DNA of 6,077 nt from Candidatus Brocadiia bacterium. GTDB taxonomy: Bacteria > Planctomycetota > PUPC01 > DSUN01. The position numbers were made by a program, and so were the translations under genes. This document shows, one piece after another, positions 1 through 5,368 of this stretch; position 1 is the first letter of the stretch, and every line of letters begins with the position of its first letter. The notes beneath the pieces were generated by a model. That model did no database searches, was not told where the DNA came from, and worked only from the letters and a program-made list of their open reading frames with translations. Where the stretch lies: positions 1 to 6,077 of the forward strand of contig JADHXT010000232.1 in the NCBI GenBank assembly GCA_016782825.1, read 5' to 3'.

Positions 1-1
1 G

Positions 2-217
2 TGCCTCGCGGCCCTGCCCCTCCCTGTCCGGCCAGCACTCACGACGACCGGCCCAGCCGCCGAATCCCCACCGTATATTCACCAGAGACGCGACCCAGGC
101 CCCGGAGCCCCGCCCGGCGGCAGTTCGCCGCACGCTTACCCTATGGGCGATCCCCGGTGGCACACCAATGTTGCTGCGCTCGAGCTAGAACGACGGCTGG
201 TGGGCGGCAGCGACTGA
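2..217 (+). CDS. Possible 3' end of an unrecognised gene (open at left edge)
   Basis: The second forward frame is open from the window edge to a TGA at 215-217, giving 71 residues. The first ~50 are rich in Pro and Gly and look like a linker. The last ~20 (a WHTNVAALELERRL stretch, then GGSD) read like a genuine protein C-terminus. The stop lies 19 bp before the next start in the same direction, so the two could share a transcript. I recognise no family. The first frame is also open over much of this stretch, so the coding call rests only on the look of the C-terminal residues and on position. Confidence 0.3.
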   Translation, partial: CLAALPLPVRPALTTTGPAAESPPYIHQRRDPGPGAPPGGSSPHAYPMGDPRWHTNVAALELERRLVGGSD

Positions 218-236
218 ACACGATGGGTGACTGAAC

Positions 237-503
237 ATGGCGAGGGATCGCGCCGAACCGGGGCTGGCCGCTGCGTACACGCCAAGGCAGGGGCAGTTCC
301 TTGCGTTCATCTACTACTACACAAAGCTGATCGGGCAGCCGCCGGCCGAGGCCGACATGGCGCGGTACTTCGGCGTCTCACCGCCTGCCGCCCACCAGAT
401 GGTGGTCACGTTGGAGAGGCGAGGCTTGATCGAACGGATCCCCGGACGGCCCCGGTCGATCCGCCTGCTGTTGCCACGAGAGGATCTGCCCGAGTTGGAG
501 TAG
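237..503 (+). CDS. Stand-alone LexA-type winged-helix DNA-binding protein, 88 aa
   Basis: The protein is a single winged helix-turn-helix like the N-terminal DNA-binding domain of LexA. It opens with YTPRQGQFLAFI (residues ~14-25), continues through PPAEADMARYFGVSPPAAHQMV, which covers helix 2 and the recognition helix (~36-57), and ends with a wing, LERRGLIERIPGRPRSIRL (~59-77). LexA proper is about 200 residues and carries a Ser/Lys self-cleavage domain. That domain is absent here, and the stop follows a short acidic tail, so this is not a RecA-controlled repressor. It probably binds DNA as a small dimeric regulator or accessory factor; the target is unknown. The ATG at 237 has a weak GGGTGA ribosome site at 225-230. 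It is distinct from true LexA and closest in fold to compact MarR/LexA-like wHTH proteins. Confidence 0.8.
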   Translation: MARDRAEPGLAAAYTPRQGQFLAFIYYYTKLIGQPPAEADMARYFGVSPPAAHQMVVTLERRGLIERIPGRPRSIRLLLPREDLPELE

Positions 504-557
504 GGCGGAGTATCGAAGCGGGAAGCATGCTGACCGGGAGCCCGTCTCGACAAGTGG

Positions 558-839
558 ATGAGGCGCGAATGGCACAAGGCAGCAGCGCGGGAAGGAAGGC
601 GAAGTGGGTGGGGTGGTGGTGTCGGCGTCGTGCCGATCCGATTCGAGGGTCTGCGGTCCGCGGCGGGATATGCCCTCCACAGGCTCGAGGGCCGCCGCCG
701 GCGCCCGCTGGATCAGGCGGTCCACGGCAACGACTTCTGGCAGGCCGACTACGACGCAGAATCGAATACCCACAAGCTGAGCTTCAACCTCGTCCTCGAC
801 GGTGCAGATGAGACCGCCTGGGTTCTCACCCAGAGATGA
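558..839 (+). CDS. Hypothetical protein, 93 aa, no family recognised
   Basis: The ORF begins at an ATG 54 bp after the LexA-like gene. Residues 1-24 come from a G-rich stretch (603-620) and are unconvincing as protein. From about residue 25 (a GTG at 630) the sequence looks more like a real protein: a basic helix, GLRSAAGYALHRLEGRRRR, then an aromatic and acidic part with GNDFWQADYD, and a final beta-like segment, THKLSFNLVLDG, ending in WVLTQR. This may be a small gene starting at 630, or the C-terminal remnant of a longer broken gene. No catalytic motif, signal peptide or membrane segment is visible. Confidence 0.4.
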   Translation: MRREWHKAAAREGRRSGWGGGVGVVPIRFEGLRSAAGYALHRLEGRRRRPLDQAVHGNDFWQADYDAESNTHKLSFNLVLDGADETAWVLTQR

Positions 840-901
840 CCGGGGAGTTGGGTGCATACAGCGCAGGCGGAGGCGAGCAACGGGTCCCACGAGCAAGCCG
901 C

Positions 902-931
902 CCCCCGCAGACCCGTTCGGGGGTTTCCTTT
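902..931 (+). terminator. GC hairpin followed by a T-rich tract
   Basis: CCCCCG (902-907) can pair with CGGGGG (918-923) across a 10-nt loop. TTTCCTTT follows at once. This has the shape of an intrinsic terminator for the ORF ending at 839. A second pairing, AACGGGTC (879-886) with GACCCGTT (910-917), competes with it, so the region could switch between two folds. The T-rich tract overlaps the -35 of the next promoter. Confidence 0.4.
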
Positions 932-952
932 CATCTGCAGGTGAGCTAGAAT
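924..952 (+). promoter_or_regulatory. Promoter of the oxidoreductase gene, paired with the one at 5527
   Basis: A -10 like hexamer, TAGAAT (947-952), lies 17 bp after TTTCCT (924-929), which matches the -35 consensus only partly. The case rests mainly on a near copy at 5512-5562 before the lyxose isomerase gene: aligned by hand, about 40 of 51 columns agree, including GTTTCCTT and AATGCGGCA. Conservation before two unrelated reading frames suggests a promoter recognised by the same sigma factor or regulator. Confidence 0.5.
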
Positions 953-2241
953 GCGGCAATGCAGGAGCTGGCCGGCGCGGCCAGCCAGCGTGATATGGGC
1001 CTGAGCTGACGATGGCCATTCCCATAAGGCAGAGGACCTGAGAAAGGGAACAGAATGAGCTGCCACAGAGGCGCCGGCCGTGGGAGTGAGGTGAACCGAC
1101 GCACGGCCCTGAGGACGATAGCCGCATCGGCCGCTGCCCCCATGATCGTCTCGTCTCGCGTGTTGGGAGCGAACGCTCCCTCGACGCGCATCGTGCTTGG
1201 ATGCGTCGGCATGGGCGGCCAGGGCACCCAAGCCAACATGAACTCGTTCCTCAATGAACCGGACGCGCAAGTCGTGGCCGTCTGCGACGTGTTCCGGAGC
1301 CGCAGCGACGCGGCGAAGAAACGGGTGGCCATGGCCTGCTCGGGGCTCATGTAGCGCAGGGTGCCCAGCAGGTCGCCGCTTACGGTGAGCGACGGCCCGG
1401 CTTCGACGTGGGCGAGACCGAAATCCGTGATCCAGGGCTTGCCCTGGGCATCCACCATGAGGTTCGACGGCTTGATATCGCGGTGGACGACTCCCTGCTG
1501 ATGCGCGTGGTCGAGCGCCTCGGCCACCTGGATGCCGAGCTGCGCGACGGAGCGGAAGAAGGCCGGCTGGGTCGTCGAGGCCGTCGTCGCCATCTCGGGC
1601 AGGGTCAGGGTCGTCGCGTCGGGCCGCGGCGGGTGCGGCGGCGTCTTTCTGGCCGTCTTCGTGGTTGCCGGCCGACCTGCGGGGCCGAGACCCGACGCCT
1701 CGCGGAGCTGGCCGATCAGCTCGCCGAGGGTGTGCCCATTGATGAACTGCATGGCGTAGAAGTGGACACCGCGCTCACAGCCGACGGAGTAGACAGGCAC
1801 GATATTCTGGTGATGGAGCGCCCCCGCCGCCTCGGCCTCGCGCCCGAACCTGTCGAGCTGCCTCTGGTCGAGCACGGCCGCGAAGGGCAGCACCTTGAGC
1901 GCCACCCGCCGCTTGAGCGACACCTGCTCGGCCTCATACACCACGCCCATCCCCCCGCGTCCGACCTCGCGCATGATGCGGAAATCGCCGAGCTCGCGCA
2001 GGGGCTCTCCGCCACGGTCTGTCTCTGATGGTTCGGTGACCGACTGGCCCAGGTCAGCCACGGCGTGAAGGGTCGGCAAGAGCCTACGCAGGCGTTCGGC
2101 GTGCCGCGGGTGTTGCGCGCAGAGCGCCTCGACATCCACCGGTTCTCCCGCCTCGAGTCTTGCTGAGGCCTCCTCAATCAGCGCTGCAAAGGCGGCGTCG
2201 GCGCTGATGACCTGGCCCTTGCTAGCGTCTGGGTCGCTCAT
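946..2241 (-). CDS. PknB-type serine/threonine protein kinase, truncated in the activation segment
   Basis: Only 1327-2241 (residues 1-305) is kinase. The frame stays open to 946 by chance, through the antisense of the oxidoreductase. Residues 1-80 form the acidic N-terminal region common in planctomycete kinases (LEAGEPVDVEALCAQHP). The catalytic domain shows the Gly loop GRGGMG (94-99), Lys116 in VALK, HRDIKPSN (253-260; catalytic Asp255, metal-binding Asn260), DFG (273-275) and SPE for APE (299-301). A Pro/Thr-rich insert lies at ~184-225, before the helix preceding HRD. The rest of the C-lobe and any membrane, TPR or WD40 region are missing, so the product is probably inactive. The ATG overlaps the sigma factor stop as ATGA, and GGAGG sits 7 nt upstream, so the two genes are translationally coupled. 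They probably form a signalling pair in which the kinase acts on a sigma-linked response; that role is inferred from the family. Confidence 0.88.
   Translation of the reverse strand: MSDPDASKGQVISADAAFAALIEEASARLEAGEPVDVEALCAQHPRHAERLRRLLPTLHAVADLGQSVTEPSETDRGGEPLRELGDFRIMREVGRGGMGVVYEAEQVSLKRRVALKVLPFAAVLDQRQLDRFGREAEAAGALHHQNIVPVYSVGCERGVHFYAMQFINGHTLGELIGQLREASGLGPAGRPATTKTARKTPPHPPRPDATTLTLPEMATTASTTQPAFFRSVAQLGIQVAEALDHAHQQGVVHRDIKPSNLMVDAQGKPWITDFGLAHVEAGPSLTVSGDLLGTLRYMSPEQAMATRFFAASLRLRNTSQTATTCASGSLRNEFMLAWVPWPPMPTHPSTMRVEGAFAPNTRDETIMGAAADAAIVLRAVRRFTSLPRPAPLWQLILFPFSGPLPYGNGHRQLRPISRWLAAPASSCIAAF
967..1026 (+). other. Structured leader of the oxidoreductase gene
   Basis: Starting about 15 bases after the -10 hexamer, GCTGGCC (967-973) pairs with GGCCAGC (979-985) around a 5-nt loop. 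TATGGG (994-999) then pairs with CCCATA (1021-1026), enclosing the palindrome ATGGCCAT (1012-1019). The first could be an operator near the transcription start or the first hairpin of the mRNA leader. I recognise no riboswitch class. Confidence 0.3.
1091..1354 (+). CDS. Gfo/Idh/MocA-family oxidoreductase, Tat-exported, 5' fragment only
   Basis: Members of this planctomycete-rich family use NAD(P) to oxidise or rearrange sugars and polyols and are often exported by the Tat pathway. From the GTG at 1091, which has GGGAG at 1082-1086, residues 3-4 are the twin Arg of NRRTAL. An Ala-rich core and SSRVLGANAPS form the rest of the signal peptide. Residues ~34-45 are the first beta strand and Gly-rich NAD loop (IVLGCVGMGGQG), and ~60-66 (QVVAVCDV) are the second strand with its acidic residue. 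An ATG at 1055 is an alternative start. Family similarity stops at about residue 80-82 (1327-1336), after which the frame reads the antisense of the kinase gene to a stop at 1354. The full protein would be over 400 residues, so what is here cannot be functional. Confidence 0.85.
   Translation: MNRRTALRTIAASAAAPMIVSSRVLGANAPSTRIVLGCVGMGGQGTQANMNSFLNEPDAQVVAVCDVFRSRSDAAKKRVAMACSGLM
1327..1336. other. Breakpoint joining two truncated genes on a 10-bp palindrome
   Basis: GGCCATGGCC is a perfect palindrome. To its left the plus strand encodes the oxidoreductase N-terminus; to its right the minus strand encodes the kinase. Both proteins are family-like up to this point and meaningless beyond it. 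Either a genomic inversion or deletion occurred at microhomology, or two unrelated fragments were joined during amplification or assembly. Confidence 0.75.
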
Positions 2242-2873
2242 TGGGTTCCCTCCGAACCGTCCCCCAGCAGTTCGTGCAGGCGTTCCAGCGCGCGCCAGTA
2301 GCGCAGGCGCGCGGCTACGTGTGAGATGCCCAACACGTCACCGACCTCCCTGAGCGAGAGCTGCTCGAGATGGCGCAAGATAATGGCTTCGCTGTCCCGG
2401 TGCGGTAGTTGGTCTAGCGCTCGCCGCACTCGAACCAGCATCTCTTCCCGCACCATCCGCGCTCCGACGCTCGTCGCGCTTGCCGCGAGTTGTTCAGCCA
2501 GCAGCGTCGCCGACCCATCCGATAGCGGCATGTCCCAACGGGCCTCACGCTTGACACTGCGGCGCTGCGCCAGGACGTGGCGGCGGTGGAGTTCGACGAG
2601 GCGCTGCCAGGCGATTTGCCTCAGCCAGGGGTAGAAGCCACAGGGGCGTCGCTCCAGGTAGTCTGGCAGGTCGCAGTAGGCCCTTGCCATCGTTTCCTGG
2701 ATGATGTCCGATGGGTCGAAGCGAGCGCACAGGCGCGGGTCCATGCGTACGGAGACCATCCGTCGCAGTCGTTCCCGATGTCTGCCGAGGAGTTGTTGCA
2801 CGGCGTCCCCGTCTCCCTTGGCTGCCTGCTGAAGCAGCTCTTCCGTTCGTGGGTCGTTAGCTGTCACGAGCAC
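2238..2873 (-). CDS. ECF-type RNA polymerase sigma factor, 211 aa
   Basis: This small sigma-70 family protein directs RNA polymerase to a dedicated promoter set. Region 2 spans ~30-105, with the core-binding and -10 contact segment FDPSDIIQETMARAY (52-66) and WLRQIAWQRLVELHRRH (83-99). Region 4 spans ~150-203: LDQLPHRDSEAIILRH, then the helix-turn-helix LSLREVGDVLGISHVAARLRYWRALERL that reads the -35. The protein is complete and of usual length for the planctomycete subgroup that travels with PknB-like kinases. It starts at a GTG with AGGGG a few bases upstream. No anti-sigma gene is visible; the overlapping kinase gene probably encodes the regulator instead. Confidence 0.92.
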   Translation of the reverse strand: MLVTANDPRTEELLQQAAKGDGDAVQQLLGRHRERLRRMVSVRMDPRLCARFDPSDIIQETMARAYCDLPDYLERRPCGFYPWLRQIAWQRLVELHRRHVLAQRRSVKREARWDMPLSDGSATLLAEQLAASATSVGARMVREEMLVRVRRALDQLPHRDSEAIILRHLEQLSLREVGDVLGISHVAARLRYWRALERLHELLGDGSEGTQ

Positions 2874-3503
2874 TCACCCCTACTACCGGCTAAGCAAAAG
2901 CGTTCGGATGTGTTTCAGAAGAAAACCGGCGGAGCGGCTGGTGGATCCATAAGCTCTGTAAACTGAGGGCTTTGTAGGTACGGACTTTTCTCGGCGGCAG
3001 GCGCCAGCCAGACGCAGGGAATGGCGCTGCGGAGCCCTTCGGCGGCCACCCGGGCGCGGGCGCTCGTTGGTGAGGCGAACAACACTTCCCGTAACGAGGG
3101 CCGCGCCGCGGCAGAATGACGGGCGAGCCCGGGCATGTGCGGGCAGGATCCCCGCCGCTTGCAGGCCGCGGTGGTTCCCGGGCAAGGCGTGGGAGGTTTG
3201 GGTCCCGTTGGGAGGCTGAGTGTGCTGGCCGAAGGTGGCCGTGGCGGCCTGCGGCGGAGAACTCGGGGACCCACGGGAGCTGGCGTCCACACGGGGCCGG
3301 CCCAGCGTCCCAGTCTGGCACAATGCTCCCATAACGCACCCCTCACCATCCAACGCCGATTCTAGCTCGCCAGCATGAGGAGTCAACAGGTGCCGGCCAT
3401 CTCCACAGCTGCGTTCCCTATGTGCGCTAAGCTCAGAGGTATGACCATCCCATCTGGCTCCTGGTCAAGTAAGGGTACATCAAGTCTGGGTCAGGCCGAC
3501 CGA
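2874..3503. other. Non-coding spacer between the divergent sigma factor and initiator genes
   Basis: Several frames are open on both strands, but the stretch is extremely GC-rich, the frames overlap one another, and none gives a recognisable protein. The best candidate is a reverse frame ending at 2915, whose last ~60 residues have some protein-like character but no family match. A small GC hairpin (GCGGG 3139-3143 with CCCGC 3151-3155) lies among GGGCATG and GGGTCCC words like those in the array after the initiator gene. The sigma factor promoter must lie at the left end of this stretch, but I cannot pick it out. Confidence 0.5.
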
Positions 3504-3517
3504 CCACTGCCCAGTGG
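3504..3517. promoter_or_regulatory. Inverted repeat CCACTG-CC-CAGTGG before the initiator gene
   Basis: The 6-bp arms are perfect. The repeat lies 11 bp before a TTATATAC box and 30 bp before the ATG at 3547. CCACTG is also part of the box repeated downstream of the gene, and a close relative, CCTACTG-C-CAGTAGG, lies inside the array at 5277-5291. A shared motif on both sides of an initiator gene suggests that the protein binds here and limits its own expression. Confidence 0.45.
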
Positions 3518-3518
3518 T

Positions 3519-3569
3519 GAGCAGTCCTTATATACCAGTACGGTTTATGCGTGGTGTGGAGTTGGTGCG
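3519..3569 (+). repeat. Left copy of a 51-bp imperfect direct repeat
   Basis: This copy covers the promoter and first codons of the initiator gene. Aligned without gaps to 5369-5419, it shares GAGCAG, then after 13 mostly different bases GTACGGTT, GTGG and GTGGAGTTGG. By hand count 36 of 51 positions agree, and 27 of the last 32. The two copies enclose the initiator gene and its downstream array. Confidence 0.6.
3528..3535 (+). promoter_or_regulatory. TTATATAC box, likely core promoter of the initiator gene
   Basis: This is an isolated A+T octamer in GC-rich DNA just before the ATG at 3547. As a bacterial -10 it would have only a poor -35 (ACTGCC or similar, inside the inverted repeat), and would give a very short or absent leader, in line with the lack of a ribosome site. 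It also resembles an archaeal TATA box, but the sequence alone cannot separate the two. Confidence 0.35.
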
Positions 3570-4662
3570 CAGCGTGGGTATCTCGACCTATGTTCAGCAA
3601 CAGAAAGCCGAACTCGGCAAGCAGACCAAGCATGTGAGGGACTTCTCGGTCTTTGACTTCAGCTACATCCCCGACCAGCCTGTGGTCCGCAGGGAGTGCA
3701 GGGAACTCATCGACGAGATGCTGCGCTTTGACATCAGCGGCATCGGCACGCACATGTCCATCATCGGCAGTCGTGGCTCGGGCAAGACCCTCATGCTCAA
3801 GCACCTCCAGCGGGTTGTGCCCAAGCAAACCAGTCTTGAGTTCGTCTATGCCAACTGCCGACACCACAACACGAGCTTCAAGATCCTGGCCCACCTGCTC
3901 GGCGAAAAGCCCCGCGGCGCAAGCCTGCCTGAGTACTACGAGCAGTTCCTCGCCAGATGTCCCGGGAAGACCGTCGTGGTGCTCGATGAGATAGACCTGA
4001 TGAGCTCGAAGGACAGGAACCGAGAGATCCTCTATCTGCTCAGCAGGAGCGAGCAGCCCTTCATGGTCGTGATGCTCTCCAACAGCCCTCAAGTGCTGAA
4101 GCAACTCGATGCGGCGACCAGAAGCAGCCTGCAGCCGATGCCTCTTCACTTCCGCAACTACGACGCGGGCCAGATCCAGGACATTCTGAAGCAGAGGGCA
4201 CAGCTTGGTCTGAAGGAATGGGACGATGGGATGCTGGCTGAGATTGCCGCTCTCACGACTCGCATGACCAACGCTGATGCTCGTGTCGCCATCAAGACCC
4301 TGAAGTACAGCGCGACAAGGCCCCGCGACGACACCAAGGCCTGCTTCGAGAGGGCGCGGCGGGACATCGTCATCGACATGGTCAACGACCTCTCGGACGC
4401 GAACCTCACAATCCTCTGGGCTGCTGCGACGAGCAAATCGGATCTTGCCAAGGAGATCTACAAGCGTTACTGCCGCTTCAGCCGAGACCATCAAGAGAAG
4501 CCCTTCAGCTACGTCCACTTCTACGCCAATCTCAGCTACCTGCAGAGCGTTGGCCTCGTGGCCCTGGTCGCGACCAAGGTGGGCCGCACGTACACGAACC
4601 GGGTCATCTTGACTGCGGACCCACGCACTGTGGATCAGTTAGCCACGCTTCGCTTCGGCTAG
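3547..4662 (+). CDS. Orc1/Cdc6-type AAA+ replication initiator, 371 aa
   Basis: Orc1/Cdc6 proteins bind origin repeats and load the replicative helicase in archaea and eukaryotes. Numbering from the ATG at 3547: a pre-AAA motif, YIPDQPVVRRECRELI (40-55), corresponds to the archaeal LPHRE region. Walker A is GSRGSGKT (74-81) and Walker B VVVLDEID (143-150). Asn179 in MLSNSP is sensor 1, Arg192 before SSL fits an Arg finger, and NADAR ending at Arg246 fits sensor 2. The family strand and lid signature (LHFRNYDAGQIQDILKQRA) follows SSL. Residues ~282-366 form the C-terminal winged helix (FSYVHFYANLSYLQSVGLV, then GRTYTNRVIL). All motifs are intact and the length suits the family. A GTG at 3514 gives 11 more residues but lies upstream of the TATA-like box. 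No ribosome site is visible. The gene is less GC-extreme than its flanks, which fits transfer. Function as initiator is inferred from family and from the array beside it. Confidence 0.88.
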   Translation: MRGVELVRSVGISTYVQQQKAELGKQTKHVRDFSVFDFSYIPDQPVVRRECRELIDEMLRFDISGIGTHMSIIGSRGSGKTLMLKHLQRVVPKQTSLEFVYANCRHHNTSFKILAHLLGEKPRGASLPEYYEQFLARCPGKTVVVLDEIDLMSSKDRNREILYLLSRSEQPFMVVMLSNSPQVLKQLDAATRSSLQPMPLHFRNYDAGQIQDILKQRAQLGLKEWDDGMLAEIAALTTRMTNADARVAIKTLKYSATRPRDDTKACFERARRDIVIDMVNDLSDANLTILWAAATSKSDLAKEIYKRYCRFSRDHQEKPFSYVHFYANLSYLQSVGLVALVATKVGRTYTNRVILTADPRTVDQLATLRFG

Positions 4663-4690
4663 GTCTCGGCCTACTTCTTTCTCTTGGCCT

Positions 4691-4710
4691 CGCGAGTCCC
4701 AGGTCTCGCG
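4691..4710. repeat. Hairpin CGCGAG/CTCGCG after the initiator gene
   Basis: Six-base arms (4691-4696 and 4705-4710) enclose an 8-nt loop. No T tract follows, so this is a weak terminator candidate. GGTCTCGCGGG at 4702-4712 recurs exactly at 4914-4924, and CTCTTGG precedes the element in both places (4681 and 4909), so the two points carry related copies of one element. Confidence 0.4.
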
Positions 4711-4775
4711 GGGGAGAGAGTGTGTGCAGTTTACGCGTGGGGGCTCGGGCCAAGGTAGTGATGTGTTGTCACTGC

Positions 4776-4797
4776 GTTACCACTCGTGAGTGGTAAC
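4776..4797. repeat. 22-bp palindrome, arms GTTACCACTC / GAGTGGTAAC
   Basis: The 10-bp arms are perfect with GT between them. Each arm carries CCACTC, the core of the boxes in the downstream array, here in opposed orientation. TGTCACTG at 4767-4774 recurs exactly at 5033 and 5109. The palindrome sits directly before the A+T-rich patch, so it is a good candidate for a dimeric initiator or repressor site. Confidence 0.6.
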
Positions 4798-4805
4798 GGC
4801 TCTCC

Positions 4806-4856
4806 GATATAATATCCTTCAATATTGAAAAGAAAGAAGAGAAGAAGGAAGGGAGG
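4806..4856. other. A+T-rich patch and 30-nt purine run, candidate unwinding element
   Basis: From 4806 to 4850, 33 of 45 bases are A or T, in a region otherwise strongly GC-rich. It holds TATAAT (4808-4813) and the palindrome CAATATTG (4820-4827), then an unbroken purine run from 4827 to 4856. Easily melted DNA and strand-asymmetric purine tracts occur at many origins beside the initiator boxes. TATAAT could instead be a -10 element, although no good -35 precedes it and no convincing gene follows. Confidence 0.5.
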
Positions 4857-4920
4857 TCTGGAGGGAAACCATTCCAGCAGGAACGCTGACGCGTTAACTC
4901 CACATACTCTCTTGGTCTCG

Positions 4921-5363
4921 CGGGACATGTGTGCGGTGAAATGGGTGCGATGCCCTGTGTGGCGGGACATGAGAGACCTGCGACCGTGGGGGCATTCGCC
5001 TGGCTAGGATGTGAGTTCCTTCGGAAATCCACTGTCACTGGCCGCGGGACATGCAGGGCTTGCAGTTCCAGAATGGGGCCTCCGAGGTCCCGCCCAACGG
5101 CAAACTACTGTCACTGACAGAAGGGCATGCGGGGCTTGCGGTCCGGGAGGGAGCCCCGTAGGTCCCGTCCACTGGAACGTTACTGTGAACGGCGGCGGGA
5201 CGTGCGGGTCCTCTGGGAGTGGCAGGGCGCTCCTGGGTGCGGCAAGTTCCACTCGAAAACCACTGTCCACTCGAAGCCTACTGCCAGTAGGCGCCACTGG
5301 AAGCGTATTGTGACCTGGCGGTCGTGGTGGGGCCGCGCGGCGGGACGTCCCGTGCGGGACATG
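4921..5363 (+). repeat. Dispersed CGGGACATG words and a 12-bp palindrome
   Basis: CGGGACATG occurs exactly at 4921, 4963, 5045 and 5355, with close variants at 5122 (AGGGCATG), 5196 (CGGGACGTG) and 5341 (CGGGACGTC). The last is part of the perfect palindrome CGGGACGTCCCG (5341-5352). In units 1 to 3 of the array the word follows the 19-bp box at a similar distance, so it belongs to the repeat unit. It may serve as the G-rich element that accompanies archaeal boxes, or simply mark a GC-rich intergenic repeat family. Confidence 0.45.
5016..5310. repeat. Array of six diverged 19-bp boxes, candidate origin recognition boxes
   Basis: Boxes start at 5016, 5092, 5167, 5247, 5265 and 5292 and align without gaps as KTCCACTSGAARNCYACTG. 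Positions 3, 4, 9, 11, 16, 18 and 19 are identical in all six. The most typical are TTCCACTCGAAAACCACTG (5247) and GTCCACTGGAACGTTACTG (5167). The first four starts are 76, 75 and 80 bp apart and are embedded in longer tandem units that share GGGCTTGC and AGGTCCCG between units 1-2 and 2-3. The fourth and fifth boxes overlap by 1 bp. The TCCACTGGAA dyad resembles the core of euryarchaeal Orc1/Cdc6 binding boxes from memory. Some boxes carry dyads of their own (CTGTC/GACAG at 5108-5120, CCTACTG/CAGTAGG at 5277-5291). A diverged seventh copy may lie at 4872-4890. Confidence 0.7.
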
Positions 5364-5368
5364 GGCCG

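Noticed and set aside
603..620. G-rich run as a G-quadruplex
   Set aside because: Only one tract reaches four G and the rest are mostly GG; it is more likely composition.
1408..2028. 206-aa forward open frame across the kinase gene
   Set aside because: It is the antisense of the kinase catalytic domain, which carries all the recognisable motifs; the frame is open only because of high GC.
2883..3386. Overlapping reverse frames in the sigma factor-initiator spacer
   Set aside because: Three mutually overlapping frames of similar length, Pro/Arg-rich, with no recognisable family or good ribosome site; expected by chance at this GC content.
3433..4518. 361-aa reverse open frame across the initiator gene
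   Set aside because: It lies antisense to the Orc1/Cdc6 motifs and has no family character of its own.
3547..4662. TniB/IstB-like transposition ATPase
   Set aside because: The R-SSL segment, the sensor-2 wording and the C-terminal winged helix fit Orc1/Cdc6, and no transposase gene or terminal inverted repeats are visible.
5016..5310. CRISPR array
   Set aside because: The repeats are diverged, the intervals vary (18-80 bp) and contain repeated sequence instead of unique spacers, and no cas gene is present.
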